Below, in pieces: positions 38,620-47,992 of a stretch of DNA of 60,660 nucleotides. The translations under genes and the position numbers were made by a program. How positions within the stretch are numbered: position 1 is the first letter of the stretch; each line of letters begins with the position of its first letter. Source of the DNA: Cyanobium sp. CZS25K (GTDB lineage Bacteria; Cyanobacteriota; Cyanobacteriia; PCC-6307; Cyanobiaceae); assembly GCA_030373325.1 (NCBI GenBank), contig JAUCZB010000003.1, positions 1-60,660 on the forward strand, read 5' to 3'. The notes under the pieces are model-generated. The model made no database searches. It was given only the letters and a program-made list of their open reading frames with translations, and had not been told where the DNA came from.

Positions 38620-39552
38620 GTGCCGCCGCTGATGGCGTTCTACAGCCCGGATCAGGCCATGGGCCAGGCCCTCCGCCAGCTCATCGACCAACTGCAACAG
38701 CAGGGGCGTCCCGGGCTGGGGGAGCAACTCTCCATCACCTGGCTCCGGTACGGGACTTCGCTGGTGGGCGGGGCCGATGGGATGGGCCAGGAGGCCTTCT
38801 GGAACCAGACGGTGACCGGCGCTTCCTGGGCGGGCGAAACACCGCGCTACCCCGCCAGCGTGGTGAAACTGGTCTATCTGGTGGCCGCCGAAGCCTGGTT
38901 GCAACGTCAGCTGATCGAAGACGGACCGGAACTGCGCCGGGCCCTGGCCGACATGGTGCGCGACTCCGGCAACGATGCCACCAGCCTCGTGGTGGATCTG
39001 CTCAGCGGCACCACCAGTGGTCCGTCCCTGCCGCCCGAGCGCGCCGAGGCATGGTGCCGGCAGCGCCAGCTGGTCAACGGCTGGCTGGCAAGGCTCGGCT
39101 GGCAAGAGATGGGGGGGGTGAACGCGTGCCAGAAGACCTGGGCAGAGGGGCCCTACGGCCGGGAGCGCGATTTCTATGGACCCCAGCTCGAGAACCGCAA
39201 CCGCCTGAGCACGGATTTCACGGCCCGTCTGCTGCATGCCGTGATGGCCGGTGCTGTGGTATCCCCACCGGCCTGTCGCCGGATGATGGCGCTGCTCAGG
39301 CGGTCGCTCGATCTTCAGGCCCGGGCCGCCGATCCCGAGAACCAGGTGGATGGCTTCCTCGGGGCAGGTCTGCCCAATGGGGCCCGGTTGTGGAGCAAGG
39401 CCGGCTGGATGAGCCAGGCGCGTCACGACGCGGCCTACGTGGAGGTGGACGGGACGGCACCGATGCTGCTGGTGGTCTTCAGCGAGGGACGGGCCCGGGC
39501 CGCCGATGACACGCTGCTGCCGTCGATCGCCGCCGCCCTGTTGGCCGCCTGA
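38620..39552 (+). CDS. Class A beta-lactamase-fold serine hydrolase
   Basis: A 310-residue protein with the serine penicillin-binding fold motifs: SxxK at S80-K83 (PASVVKLVYL), an SDN-equivalent SGN at 116-118, and a KTG-equivalent KAG near residue 260 (SKAGWMSQARH). No clear signal peptide is seen. The altered SDN and KTG motifs mean that antibiotic hydrolysis cannot be assumed; a wall-peptide or ester hydrolase role is as likely. The start is GTG 38620; ATG 38632 is the alternative. The nearly touching divergent NlpC/P60 start suggests a shared control region. Confidence 0.83.
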   Translation: MPPLMAFYSPDQAMGQALRQLIDQLQQQGRPGLGEQLSITWLRYGTSLVGGADGMGQEAFWNQTVTGASWAGETPRYPASVVKLVYLVAAEAWLQRQLIEDGPELRRALADMVRDSGNDATSLVVDLLSGTTSGPSLPPERAEAWCRQRQLVNGWLARLGWQEMGGVNACQKTWAEGPYGRERDFYGPQLENRNRLSTDFTARLLHAVMAGAVVSPPACRRMMALLRRSLDLQARAADPENQVDGFLGAGLPNGARLWSKAGWMSQARHDAAYVEVDGTAPMLLVVFSEGRARAADDTLLPSIAAALLAA

Positions 39553-39587
39553 ACCTGCTTACCATCGGCGGGTCTGGTTCCGGCCCC

Positions 39588-40244
39588 TTGCCTGCCCTGC
39601 CGTTCGACGTGGTCCCGCTCGCCCTGGGGGCGGCGGTGAGCCCGATGCTGCTGCTCGGACAGATGCGCACCCTCACCGCTCCGGGATCGGGCGTGCGCCA
39701 GAGCTGGGCTTACCTCGCCGGCAACGCCCTCGTGGTCGGGGGCTGGGCGCTGCTGGGGCTGGGTTCGGGTGGATCCCTGCCGGCCCGCCCCCTTGCTGGC
39801 GCCGATCCGGTGTCCGCCGGGATCCGTCTGGTCCTGGCCGCCGTGCTGCTCGCCATCGGCGTCCGGGCCCTTCATGTTGAGGCCGGGACGGCGTCCGCGG
39901 CCCAAGGGCCTCGGGGGGGCTCCCTGACCCGATCCTTCGCGCTGGGGGTGGCCCTGATGGCGGGCAACCTCACCTCCCTGGTGCTCTACCTGCCGGCGTT
40001 GCAGGACCTGGCCCGTTCCGGTCTGGACGCCGGTCCCCTGGCCGCTCTGGTGCTGCTGGTGAGCCTGATCACGTTGGCTCCCTCGCTGTTGCCTCCCCTG
40101 GCCCTGGTTCTGACGGGGGCCTGGGGACGCTCCCGGCTCCAGCAGCTCTGCCACTGGACCCTCACCTACCAGGGCCGCATCAATGCCGGCCTGTGCTTCG
40201 GCTTCGCGGCCTATCTGGGCTGGAGCGGTTTCGCCAGGCTCTGA
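39588..40244 (+). CDS. GAP-family (LysE-like) integral membrane protein
   Basis: A 218-residue protein with about six transmembrane helices, and a small polar loop in the middle (EAGTASAAQGPRGGS). The layout and segments such as PLALGAAVSPMLLL, FALGVALMAGNLTSLVLYLPAL and LAPSLLPPLALVLTG match the GAP (GPL/sulfolipid-addressing) branch of the LysE superfamily, thought to be exporters or lipid-transport helpers. TTG start at 39588, 35 bp after the previous gene on the same strand, so probably co-transcribed. The substrate is unknown. Confidence 0.75.
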   Translation: MPALPFDVVPLALGAAVSPMLLLGQMRTLTAPGSGVRQSWAYLAGNALVVGGWALLGLGSGGSLPARPLAGADPVSAGIRLVLAAVLLAIGVRALHVEAGTASAAQGPRGGSLTRSFALGVALMAGNLTSLVLYLPALQDLARSGLDAGPLAALVLLVSLITLAPSLLPPLALVLTGAWGRSRLQQLCHWTLTYQGRINAGLCFGFAAYLGWSGFARL

Positions 40245-40306
40245 GCGCACCTGGCGAGGATGCCCTGGGGAGGGCTGGCGACGATGGCCCCTGGAAGGGC
40301 CTGGAA

Positions 40307-40395
40307 CGGAGAGGGAGGGATTCGAACCCTCGACAGAAGTTGCCTCCTGTAACTCCTTAGCAGGGAGCCGCTTTCAACCACTCAGCCACCTCTCC
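40307..40395 (-). tRNA. tRNA-Ser (anticodon GCU)
   Basis: An 89-nt class II tRNA: acceptor GGAGAGG/CCTCTCC with discriminator G, anticodon stem CTCC/GGAG with loop CTGCTAA (anticodon GCU, reading AGC/AGU), a long variable arm as expected for tRNA-Ser, and T loop TTCGAAT. No encoded CCA. It lies 18 bp downstream of alr on the same strand, so it could be processed from the alr transcript. Confidence 0.95.
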
Positions 40396-40413
40396 AGTGG
40401 CCACGAGAGCTTA

Positions 40414-41637
40414 TCAGGGCTCCGACGCCCCCTCCGGGGGGATGGGCGCTCCCTGATCCGGGGGCACCGCCAGGCGCGGCAGGCGGTGCTTGAAGCCGCA
40501 GAGGATCTCCCAGGGGATGGTGCCGCAGCGTTCGCTCCAGTCGAGGGGGCTGATCGTCTCCCCCTCCTGTTCGCCCAGCAGGGTGACCATGCTGCCCACC
40601 TCGATCCGGTGGGCCTCGGTGGCGTCGATCACCAGCTGGTCCATGGTGATGGCGCCCACCTGGGGCAGGCGCCGGCCTTCGAAGAGGACCTCCAGACGGT
40701 TGGAGAGCTGGCGGGGCACCCCGTCGGCGTAGCCGATCGACACCACCGCCAGCCGGCTGGGCCGGCTGGTGCGGAAACGGTGGCCGTAGCTGACGCCGAC
40801 CCCTGCCCCCACCTGGCGCAGCAGGGTGACGCGGGCCTGGAGCTGAAGGGCAGGCCGCAGGGGCACCACGCCGGCCAGGTGGGCCGCCGGAGGCTGGCCG
40901 TACAGGGCCAGCCCCACCCGGACAAGGTCGTAGTGCTGCCGGTGCCCCCGCAGGGTGCCCGCCGAATTGGCGAGGTGACGGCAACCGGCCGCCAGTCCCT
41001 GCTCGGCCAGGCTGGAGAGGACCGTTTCGAAGCGCTGCTGCTGGAGTTCGCTGAGGCCGTCGTCCTCCTCAGGAGCGGCATCGGCGCAGGCCAGATGGGA
41101 ATAGATCCCGGCCAGGTCGATGGCTTCCATGCCCTGCAGGGCCGCCACCAGCCTCGGCCCCTCCTGCCAGTCGGCGCCGAGGCGGGCCATGCCGGTGTCC
41201 AGCTTCAGCTGCACGGTCATGGCGCGGCCGCTGCCGCTGGCCAGGTTCTGGCAGAGCAGGGCTTCACGCATGCTGCTCAGGGTCGGCATCAGCTGCCAGC
41301 GCAGACAGCTGCGCAGTTCCTCCGGCTGGGTGAGGTTGCCGAGCACCAGCACCGGGGCGGAGAGGCCGGCGCGGCGCAACTGCACGCCTTCGGCCAGGGT
41401 GGCGACCCCGAAACAGGCCGCACCCGCCTCCAGGGCGGCACGGGCCACCGCCAGGGCGCCGTGGCCGTAGGCATCGGCCTTGACCACCGCCATCAGCTGG
41501 GTCGCCGGACCGATGTGGCGCTGCAGGGCCCGCACGTTGGCCTGGATGGCGGCGGTGTTCACCTCCACCCAGGCCCGCTGCCGCGACGGCTGAGTCTCCT
41601 CCGTCGCGCTGGTGGGGGCGAGCGGGGAGCTGGTCAT
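40414..41637 (-). CDS. alr: Alanine racemase
   Basis: A 407-residue PLP enzyme making D-alanine for peptidoglycan. PLP lysine K53 (VVKADAYGHG), the TIM-barrel motifs TGMARLG and SHLACAD, and the C-terminal beta domain carrying the catalytic tyrosine (VGVSYGHRF) and MDQLVID are present. The first ~20 residues are a variable Ser/Thr-rich extension. It is divergent from the HNH endonuclease gene with about 75 bp between likely starts. Confidence 0.96.
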   Translation of the reverse strand: MTSSPLAPTSATEETQPSRQRAWVEVNTAAIQANVRALQRHIGPATQLMAVVKADAYGHGALAVARAALEAGAACFGVATLAEGVQLRRAGLSAPVLVLGNLTQPEELRSCLRWQLMPTLSSMREALLCQNLASGSGRAMTVQLKLDTGMARLGADWQEGPRLVAALQGMEAIDLAGIYSHLACADAAPEEDDGLSELQQQRFETVLSSLAEQGLAAGCRHLANSAGTLRGHRQHYDLVRVGLALYGQPPAAHLAGVVPLRPALQLQARVTLLRQVGAGVGVSYGHRFRTSRPSRLAVVSIGYADGVPRQLSNRLEVLFEGRRLPQVGAITMDQLVIDATEAHRIEVGSMVTLLGEQEGETISPLDWSERCGTIPWEILCGFKHRLPRLAVPPDQGAPIPPEGASEP

Positions 41638-41711
41638 GGACGCGGGCGGAGCAGGTGGAGCATGATTCTCATGGAGATCCCGTTAGCATGCCGCGTATCC
41701 AGCGGACGGGG

Positions 41712-42212
41712 ATGGGCCACGTACTCGTTCTGAATGCGTCCTACGAACCGCTGAACATCACCACCTGGCGCCGGGCCATGGTGATGCTGCTCAAGGGGAA
41801 GGCCGAGGGGCTGGAGCACGACCCTGAAAGGACGATCCGTCCGAACCATTTCCTGCCCACGGTGATCCGTCTGCGGCAGTTCGTGCGGGTGCCCTACAAG
41901 CCACTCCCCCTCACCCGCCGCAACATCTTCCATCGCGACGGCCACGCCTGCCAGTACTGCGGCTTCAGTGGTGAGCAGCTTTCCATCGACCATGTGGTGC
42001 CCCGCAGCCGCGGCGGCACCGACGTCTGGGAGAACGTCACCACGGCCTGCCTGCCCTGCAACGTGCGCAAGGGCAACCGCACCCCGCGGGAGGCGGGCAT
42101 GCCCCTGGCCCGTGAGCCGCGCCGGCCGCTCGGCAGCCTGAGCTTCGAGGCCAACCGTCGCATCCGCTCCGGTCAGCACCAGGAGTGGGCCAAGTACGTG
42201 ATCGGCGCCTGA
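41712..42212 (+). CDS. HNH endonuclease family protein
   Basis: A 166-residue protein of the common cyanobacterial type beginning GHVLVLNASYEPLNITTWRRA. The HNH core shows RDGHACQYCG (zinc CxxC), LSIDHVVPRSRGG (catalytic Asp-His), WENVTTACLPCNVRKGNRTP (second CxxC and Asn). ATG 41712 is chosen because homologous proteins open there; in-frame ATG 41688 and ATG 41655 would add 8 or 19 residues. These single-domain HNH proteins are chromosomal and not tied to a mobile element. Their role is unsettled, with DNA repair or restriction suggested. Confidence 0.9.
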   Translation: MGHVLVLNASYEPLNITTWRRAMVMLLKGKAEGLEHDPERTIRPNHFLPTVIRLRQFVRVPYKPLPLTRRNIFHRDGHACQYCGFSGEQLSIDHVVPRSRGGTDVWENVTTACLPCNVRKGNRTPREAGMPLAREPRRPLGSLSFEANRRIRSGQHQEWAKYVIGA

Positions 42213-42237
42213 GCGCTCCCCCCCACCCCGGCGGTGT

Positions 42238-43353
42238 TCATCCGCCGGTTCCCGTCGCCTCCAGGGCGAGCGCTTCAAGGCCCTGGCGCTGCTCCTCGGC
42301 GATGCAGGCGCTGATCAGGTCGTCGATCTGGCCCGTCAGCACGGGCTCGAGCGAGAAGTTGCGTCCCAGCCGATGGTCGGTCACCCGGTTGTCCTTCGCG
42401 TTGTAGGTGCGGATCTTCTCGCTGCGGTCTCCGCTGCCCACCTGGGCACGGCGCACGGAGCGCTCCTCGGCGTTCGCTTCCGCCAGCTGCCGCTCGTAGA
42501 GCTTGGCCCGCAGGATTTCCATCGCCCTCTCCCGGTTCTGCAGCTGGGAGCGTTCCTGGGTACAGAAGACCCGGATGCCGGTGGGCTTGTGCAGCAGGTC
42601 GACCGCCGTTTCCACCTTGTTGACGTTCTGGCCACCGGCGCCGCCCGATCGGGCCGTGCTGATGTCCAGATCCCCCGGATCGATCTGCACTTCCACCGGG
42701 TCGGCTTCAGGCATCACCGCCACCGTGGCGGTGGAGGTGTGCACCCGCCCCTGGGATTCGGTGGCAGGGACCCGCTGCACGCGATGCACGCCCGCCTCGA
42801 ACTTCAGCCGGCTGTACACCCCATCGCCGCGTATCGCGAGAATGAGCTCCTTGTAGCCACCCAGATCGGCCTCCGAGGCACTCACGGGCTGCACCTGCCA
42901 GCCCTGGCTCTGGGCATAGCGCTCGTACATGCGGGCCAGATCCCCTGCCCACAGGCTGGCCTCGTCGCCGCCCGCGCCGGCGCGGATCTCCAGCATGACG
43001 CTGCGCTCGTCGCGGGGATCCGAGGGCAGCAGGGCCAGGGTGAGCCGTGCGTTCAGGGCGGTGATCAGGCTCTCGAGGCTGACCAGCTCTTCGGTGGCCA
43101 GGGCCGCCAGCTCCTCGGCGTCGGCGTCGTCGCGGTGGGCCTTGAGCAGGGCGCGGGCCTCCACCCGTTCCTGCTCCAGCTTGCGCAGCTGCTGGTAGTC
43201 GTTGACCAGTGGCTCCAGCCGCGCCCGCTCCCGGGCGATGGCCTGCAACCGGGCGGGATCGGACGCCACCGCCGGGTCCGCCAGTTGGCGCTCCAGAGCC
43301 TGGAAGGTGCGGGTCGCGGTGTCCAGTCGGGATTGCAGCAGCTCGGAATCCAT
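42238..43353 (-). CDS. prfA: Peptide chain release factor 1
   Basis: A 371-residue RF1 reading UAA and UAG. The codon-recognition tripeptide PAT (196-198) marks RF1 rather than RF2, and GGQ at 240-242 triggers peptidyl-tRNA hydrolysis. ATG 43353 is chosen over an upstream in-frame start that lies beyond a terminator hairpin. Its mRNA must either pass through that hairpin or begin within the ~15 bp after it. It is the last gene of the long ribosomal protein cluster. Confidence 0.96.
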   Translation of the reverse strand: MDSELLQSRLDTATRTFQALERQLADPAVASDPARLQAIARERARLEPLVNDYQQLRKLEQERVEARALLKAHRDDADAEELAALATEELVSLESLITALNARLTLALLPSDPRDERSVMLEIRAGAGGDEASLWAGDLARMYERYAQSQGWQVQPVSASEADLGGYKELILAIRGDGVYSRLKFEAGVHRVQRVPATESQGRVHTSTATVAVMPEADPVEVQIDPGDLDISTARSGGAGGQNVNKVETAVDLLHKPTGIRVFCTQERSQLQNRERAMEILRAKLYERQLAEANAEERSVRRAQVGSGDRSEKIRTYNAKDNRVTDHRLGRNFSLEPVLTGQIDDLISACIAEEQRQGLEALALEATGTGG

Positions 43354-43364
43354 GGGCGACACCC

Positions 43365-43399
43365 AAACAAAAAAGAGCCGGGTGCTCAGGGCACCCGGC
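43365..43399 (-). terminator. Terminator of the ribosomal cluster, abutting prfA
   Basis: Minus strand: GCCGGGTGC, loop CCTGA, GCACCCGGC, then TCTTTTTTGTTT. A strong intrinsic terminator 48 bp after the rpmE stop, whose T-run ends only 11-14 bases before the prfA start codon. Confidence 0.9.
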
Positions 43400-43446
43400 C
43401 AAGGCATAACCGGGCCAGATCAGGCGCTCGGATGCGGGCCGTGCCT

Positions 43447-43737
43447 TCAGGCTGCGGGGGCTTCCGCCTCGGCGCTGGCCGGAGCTTCGGAGGTTTTGGC
43501 GGCCTTCTTGGCACCGGAGGCGGAATCGGTGCTGCCCATGCCGTATTTGCGCATGAAGCGATCCACCCGACCTTCGGTGTCGAGGATCTTCTGGGTGCCT
43601 GTGTAGAAGGGGTGGTTGCCGCTCCACACGTCGACCGTGATCTCGGGCTGGGTGGAGCCGGTGGTCATCACCACCTCCCCGTTGCAGATCACCTTGGCGT
43701 CCGGATACCAGGTGGGATGGATGTCGGCTTTCGGCAT
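43447..43737 (-). CDS. rpmE: 50S ribosomal protein L31
   Basis: A 96-residue L31 of the cyanobacterial type: MPKADIHPTWYPDAKVICNGEVV, then TVDVWSGNHPFYTGTQKILDTEGRVDRFMRKYGM. Only one cysteine is present, so this is the zinc-free (C-minus) form. The C-terminal ~25 residues are an Ala/Glu/Ser-rich disordered tail. Separated from rpsI by 8 bp. Confidence 0.96.
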   Translation of the reverse strand: MPKADIHPTWYPDAKVICNGEVVMTTGSTQPEITVDVWSGNHPFYTGTQKILDTEGRVDRFMRKYGMGSTDSASGAKKAAKTSEAPASAEAEAPAA

Positions 43738-43745
43738 GACGGAAA

Positions 43746-44153
43746 TCAGCGCTTGGAGAACTGGGGAGCCTTGCGGGCTTTCTTGAGGCCGTACTTGCGA
43801 CGCTCCTTGGCCCGGGGATCGCGGCTGAGATGGCCTTCGATCTTGAGCGGTTTGCGGTTGTCGGGGGACAGATCGCAGAGGGCGCGGGCTGCACCCTGCT
43901 TGATGGCATCGGCCTGGCCGGTGAGGCCACCGCCGCGCACGTTCACCAGAAGGTCGTACTGGGCTTCCAGGCCCAGGGTCTGCAGAGGGGCCTTCACCGC
44001 CGCCAGGTAGACGGGGTTGTAGTTGAGGTAGTTGTCACCGGGGCGGCCGTTGATGGTGACGCTGCCGCTGCCGGGCACCACCCGCACACGGGCGACGGCG
44101 GTCTTGCGACGGCCGGTGCCCCAGTAGACGACGCGGTTGGAGGTGCTGGTCAT
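43746..44153 (-). CDS. rpsI: 30S ribosomal protein S9
   Basis: A 135-residue S9 whose C-terminal tail ...[11 protein letters not shown] reaches the P-site t[17 protein letters not shown] and [19 protein letters not shown] are diagnostic. Its ATG overlaps the rplM stop by four bases (ATGA), giving translational coupling of the universally paired rplM-rpsI. Confidence 0.97.
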   Translation of the reverse strand: MTSTSNRVVYWGTGRRKTAVARVRVVPGSGSVTINGRPGDNYLNYNPVYLAAVKAPLQTLGLEAQYDLLVNVRGGGLTGQADAIKQGAARALCDLSPDNRKPLKIEGHLSRDPRAKERRKYGLKKARKAPQFSKR

Positions 44154-44602
44154 TGGGCGGCGGCGGCGGGATCGAGGGCGAGGGGCTGGGGCTGCTGGGC
44201 GGCGTGGGGATGCTCGGCACCCTTGTAGACCTTGAGCTTGCGGAACAGCTGACGGCCCAGGGCGTTGTGGGGAAGCATGCCTTTGATGGCCTTCTCGATG
44301 ATGCGCTCCGGCAGGCGGGCCTGCAGGTGCTCGAAGGTTTCGGTCTTCATGCCACCGGGACGGCCGGAATGGCGGCGGTAGATCTTCTGGGTGGCCTTGT
44401 TGCCACTGACACGCACCTTGTCGGCATTGATCACCACCACGAAGTCACCGGTGTCGAGGTGGGGCGTGTAGGTGGGCTTGTTCTTGCCGCGCAGCACCTG
44501 GGCCACTTCGCTGGCGAGACGGCCGAGGGTCTGGTCCGCTGCGTCGACCAGATACCACTGGCGCTCAAGCGAATCGATGGAGGGTGGGGTTGTCTTGTTC
44601 AT
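44150..44602 (-). CDS. rplM: 50S ribosomal protein L13
   Basis: A 150-residue L13, an early-assembly 23S-binding protein. [31 protein letters not shown] and [19 protein letters not shown] are present. ATG 44602 begins the conserved region; the frame is open 70 codons upstream into truA by chance. A 137-bp spacer separates it from truA. Confidence 0.97.
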   Translation of the reverse strand: MNKTTPPSIDSLERQWYLVDAADQTLGRLASEVAQVLRGKNKPTYTPHLDTGDFVVVINADKVRVSGNKATQKIYRRHSGRPGGMKTETFEHLQARLPERIIEKAIKGMLPHNALGRQLFRKLKVYKGAEHPHAAQQPQPLALDPAAAAQ

Positions 44603-44739
44603 CGCGCCGGCGGGCCGGTTTGGGGTGAGCCCATCGCAGCCGGATGGGTCGGGACAGGAAGAATCGACCCTACCGTGTCGTCGGATCGGAAAGAAACGTT
44701 CCGCACGGGGCCACCGGACGGGGGCTCCCTGCAGGTCGC

Positions 44740-45585
44740 TCAACCGATCGGATCGCCGACGAACGGATCGGCGGGAGGATCGCGCGATTCCAGCAGAAAT
44801 CGCGGTTGACAATCATACCAGGCGGCCTCAGGGAAGATCGCCTCGGGGTAACCCACCCGCAGCAGGCAAAGCCCCTGGGGCGGGGCGGCCTCCTTCACGG
44901 CGTGGCGGGCTCCGCTGCGCCAGCGGTGCAGGAACTCCTCGCTGTTCAGGCGGCCTTCCCCCACCGCCACCAGCTGGCCCATCAGCAGACGCACCATGCC
45001 GTAGAGAAAGCCGCTGGCCTGCACTTCGGTGACCAGCAGATCCCCCTGACGCACCACCTGCACCTCCTGAACGGTGGTGCGGGCGTGGGCTCGGCGGCTG
45101 CCCGCCCGCTGGAAGGCGGAGAAATCGTGCTCGCCCAGGAGGGCCTCCAGACAGCGGGCCATGCGAGCCTCATCGAGGCGCCACTGGTAGCGGTGCCAGC
45201 TCCAGGGGGCCAGGAAGAGGTTGGTGGTGCGGCCGTTGAAGATCGTGTAGCGGTAGCGCCGGTAGGTGGCGCTGAAGCAGGCGTGCCAGTCGGCAGGCAC
45301 CTCGGCGGCGGCCCGGACCCGGATCGTGGGCGGCAGACGGCCGTTGAGGGCCTTGGCCCATCGGCTGACGGGAATCGGACCACTGGCGTCGAAATGGACC
45401 ACCTGGGCGGCGGCATGGACGCCGCTGTCGGTGCGACCCGCCGCCACCGCCCTGGCCGGCCGGTGTGGGTCGAGGGCGGCGATCGCAGCCTCGAGGGTTT
45501 CCTGCACGCTGCCGTGGTGAGCCTGCCGCTGCCAGCCGTGGAAGGACGATCCCTCGTACTGCAGCGAAAGGGCGATCCTTTTCAG
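44740..45585 (-). CDS. truA: tRNA pseudouridine synthase A (non-canonical start?)
   Basis: Makes pseudouridine at tRNA positions 38-40. The catalytic Asp is in [19 protein letters not shown] and [11 protein letters not shown] follow. The conserved N-terminus ([19 protein letters not shown]) is encoded upstream of the first ordinary start, GTG 45507, which would delete it. No ATG, GTG or TTG exists in this frame between that GTG and the rplQ gene. The only near-cognate is CTG at 45583-45585, overlapping the rplQ stop (CTGA) and giving 281 aa. The placement strongly suggests a CTG start with coupling to rplQ. Confidence 0.9.
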   Translation of the reverse strand: MKRIALSLQYEGSSFHGWQRQAHHGSVQETLEAAIAALDPHRPARAVAAGRTDSGVHAAAQVVHFDASGPIPVSRWAKALNGRLPPTIRVRAAAEVPADWHACFSATYRRYRYTIFNGRTTNLFLAPWSWHRYQWRLDEARMARCLEALLGEHDFSAFQRAGSRRAHARTTVQEVQVVRQGDLLVTEVQASGFLYGMVRLLMGQLVAVGEGRLNSEEFLHRWRSGARHAVKEAAPPQGLCLLRVGYPEAIFPEAAWYDCQPRFLLESRDPPADPFVGDPIG

Positions 45586-45932
45586 ACCAGCTCGATGATC
45601 GCCATCTCGGCGTTGTCGCCCCGGCGGCGCACGGTACGGATGATGCGGGTGTAGCCGCCCTGGCGATCGCCGTAACGGTCCTGGGCCTTGTCGAACAGGG
45701 CGTGCACCAGCTGCTTGTCGTAGATGTAGCCGATGGCGCGGCGGCGGGCGGCGAGGGTGCCGTCCTTGGCCAGGGTGATCATGCGTTCGGCCTCATCACG
45801 GAGGGCCTTGGCCCTGGCCTTGGTGGTGGTGACGCGGCCTTCGCGGATGAGCTGGGTGGTGAGGCCACGCAGCATGGCCTTGCGTTGATCGGCGGGGCGT
45901 CCCAGCAGGGGGACTCGGCACTGGTGTCGCAT
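45582..45932 (-). CDS. rplQ: 50S ribosomal protein L17
   Basis: A 116-residue L17 at the polypeptide exit side of the 50[30 protein letters not shown] and [25 protein letters not shown] are the family ends. It lies 46 bp after rpoA in the usual alpha-operon order. Its stop codon is shared with the probable CTG start of truA. Confidence 0.97.
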   Translation of the reverse strand: MRHQCRVPLLGRPADQRKAMLRGLTTQLIREGRVTTTKARAKALRDEAERMITLAKDGTLAARRRAIGYIYDKQLVHALFDKAQDRYGDRQGGYTRIIRTVRRRGDNAEMAIIELV

Positions 45933-45978
45933 GGTGGGGACGGGGCGGGTGGCGAAACGGGGAAGGGGAAACCGCCCT

Positions 45979-46917
45979 TCAGCCGCTGGTGCGGCTCTGG
46001 GGCAGGGAGATGCCGATCCTCTCGAGAGCCTCGATCACCTCGTCGGCGGACTTGGAACCGAAGTTCTTGATCTCCAGGAGGTCTTCGTAGCTGAAGCCCA
46101 TGAGGTCGGAGACGGAGTTGACCTGGGCGCGCTTGAGGCAGTTGTAGGCGCGGACGGAGAGGTTCAGTTCCTCCAGGGGAATCTGGGCCTCGGCCGAAGG
46201 CTCCGGTTCCAGGCCGGGCTCCTCGGTCATGGTGAGGGTGGCCAGGGGGCGGAACAGGTCGATCAGCTGGTTCGCTGCCTGGGCCATGGCGTCGTCGGGG
46301 GTGACGCTGCCGTTGGTCTCGATCTCGATGCGCAGGCGCTCGTGGGCCGAACCGCCTTCCCCGACCGCGGTTTCATCCACGGTGTAGTTGACCCGGCGAA
46401 CGGGCATGAAGACCGCATCGATCTGCAGCAGATCGATGGCGGAGGTGTCCTCGTTGTGGCGGTCCACCGGCCGGTAGCCGATGCCACGCTCCACATGGAC
46501 CTCCATCTCGAGGCTGTGCCCCTCGGCCACGGTGGCGATCTCCCGGTCACCGTCGATCACCTGCACCTGGGGAGAGAACTGCAGATCCGAGGCGGTGACC
46601 CGGGCCGGTCCGTTGACCATCAGGCGGCCGATCTCCAGATCGCGGCTGCGGCTGTTGACGGGAACCGATTTGCAGTTGAGCAGGATGTCGAGCACGTCCT
46701 CGCGCACACCGGGCACCGTGGCGTACTCATGGTTGACCCCGGAGAGACGCACCGCCGTGATGGCGCTTCCTTCGAGGGCACCGATCAGCACCCGCCTGAG
46801 GGCGTTGCCGAGGGTGGTCGCCTGGCCCCGATCCAGGGGGCCGATCAGGAAGACGCCCGTCTGGGAACGGTCGTCGGCGACCTGGTGCTCGACCCGATCG
46901 ATCTGGTAGTGCAACAC
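45979..46917 (-). CDS. rpoA: RNA polymerase alpha subunit
   Basis: A 312-residue subunit. The N-terminal domain (1-~230) drives dimerisation and assembly ([27 protein letters not shown]). A Glu/Pro-rich linker follows, then the C-terminal domain (~240-312) that contacts UP elements and activators ([35 protein letters not shown]). The start reads GTG-TTG; I take the GTG at 46917. Confidence 0.97.
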   Translation of the reverse strand: MLHYQIDRVEHQVADDRSQTGVFLIGPLDRGQATTLGNALRRVLIGALEGSAITAVRLSGVNHEYATVPGVREDVLDILLNCKSVPVNSRSRDLEIGRLMVNGPARVTASDLQFSPQVQVIDGDREIATVAEGHSLEMEVHVERGIGYRPVDRHNEDTSAIDLLQIDAVFMPVRRVNYTVDETAVGEGGSAHERLRIEIETNGSVTPDDAMAQAANQLIDLFRPLATLTMTEEPGLEPEPSAEAQIPLEELNLSVRAYNCLKRAQVNSVSDLMGFSYEDLLEIKNFGSKSADEVIEALERIGISLPQSRTSG

Positions 46918-46999
46918 GGTCAGAGGAGGTGAGAAAGGAAAAGTGGCCGCGGCAGCGGCGCGGGGGTGTCAGGCGAGAGGCCGGAGGGTTCCGGACGGC

Positions 47000-47392
47000 T
47001 CAGACCCGGCGACGCTTGGCCCGGCGGCAGCCGTTATGGGGCAGGGGGGTGACGTCGCGGATCAGGGTGATCTCGAGACCGGCCACCTGCAGGGCGCGGA
47101 TGGCGGTCTCCCGGCCGGAGCCGGGGCCGCGCACCAGCACTTCGATCTGACGCATGCCTTGCTCGAGGGCACGGCGGGCGGCCGCTTCGGCGGCGGTCTG
47201 GGCGGCGAAGGGGGTGCCCTTGCGGGCGCCCTTGAAGCCGCTGGCGCCTGCGGACGACCAGCTCACCACCTCACCGGCCGTGTCGGTGATGGAGACGATC
47301 GTGTTGTTGAAGGTGCTCTGGATGTGCGCAACCCCGTTGGGCACATTGCGCTTGGCCTTCTTGGGGCCTGTCTTCTTGGCTGGTTTGGCCAT
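47000..47392 (-). CDS. rpsK: 30S ribosomal protein S11
   Basis: A 130-residue S11 of the 30S platform. [29 protein letters not shown] and the C-terminal [16 protein letters not shown] are diagnostic. ATG 47392 ([16 protein letters not shown]) is the family start; 39 upstream in-frame codons lie in an unusually long 168-bp spacer from rpsM. Confidence 0.97.
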   Translation of the reverse strand: MAKPAKKTGPKKAKRNVPNGVAHIQSTFNNTIVSITDTAGEVVSWSSAGASGFKGARKGTPFAAQTAAEAAARRALEQGMRQIEVLVRGPGSGRETAIRALQVAGLEITLIRDVTPLPHNGCRRAKRRRV

Positions 47393-47560
47393 GGCGGTGG
47401 CCCTGCGGGAGCAGGGAGGTGATCGGAGGACTGGGGGAGAGTCCCGGTGACGACCTCCGGAAGCGGAGGGCGGCGGGACCGAGGCCTGCTGGCGGCCGCG
47501 AGGAGCCACAGGCCTGGTGGTGAGGCGGGCAGGAAAGGGAGCAGGGAGCCCCTGGGGGCC

Positions 47561-47926
47561 TTACTTCTTCTTGCCGGCGACGGTCTTGCGGGCGCCGCGA
47601 CGGGTGCGGGCATTGGTACGGGTGCGCTGACCCCGCACGGGCAAGCCCATGCGGTGGCGACGACCCCGCAGGCAGCCGATGTCCTGCAGGCGCTTGAGGG
47701 CCATGCCCTCTTCCCGGCGCAGGTCGCCCTCGAGAACGAAGGAATCAGCGGCGCCGCGCAGCTTCTGCACGTCGCCATCGCTGAGATCCTTCACCCGGAT
47801 GTCGGGGCTGACCCCCGACTTGGCGAGAATCTTGCGGGCCCTGGTGAGCCCGATCCCGTACACGTAAGTGAGTGAGATCTCAACCCTCTTGTCACGAGGG
47901 ATATCGACACCGGCGATCCGAGCCAC
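47561..47926 (-). CDS. rpsM: 30S ribosomal protein S13
   Basis: A 121-residue S13, head protein contacting the P-site tRNA and 50S bridges. [26 protein letters not shown] and the C-terminal [18 protein letters not shown] are typical. It is preceded by a 66-bp spacer holding a GC-rich hairpin (47957-47976). Confidence 0.97.
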   Translation of the reverse strand: MARIAGVDIPRDKRVEISLTYVYGIGLTRARKILAKSGVSPDIRVKDLSDGDVQKLRGAADSFVLEGDLRREEGMALKRLQDIGCLRGRRHRMGLPVRGQRTRTNARTRRGARKTVAGKKK

Positions 47927-47956
47927 GTCAGGAAACGATCAGAGGGCAATGGGGGT

Positions 47957-47976
47957 GGCGGCCGAAGGCGGCCGCC
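47957..47976 (-). promoter_or_regulatory. GC hairpin between rpmJ and rpsM
   Basis: GGCGGCC, loop of six, GGCCGCC, without a T-run. It is more likely an mRNA processing or stability element than a terminator. Confidence 0.4.
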
Positions 47977-47992
47977 GTGAAGGCGTGAGGGG

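Noticed and set aside
38620..39552. Antibiotic-resistance beta-lactamase
   Set aside because: The SxxK is present but SDN reads SGN and KTG reads KAG, with no clear signal peptide and no mobile element. Only the fold is supported.
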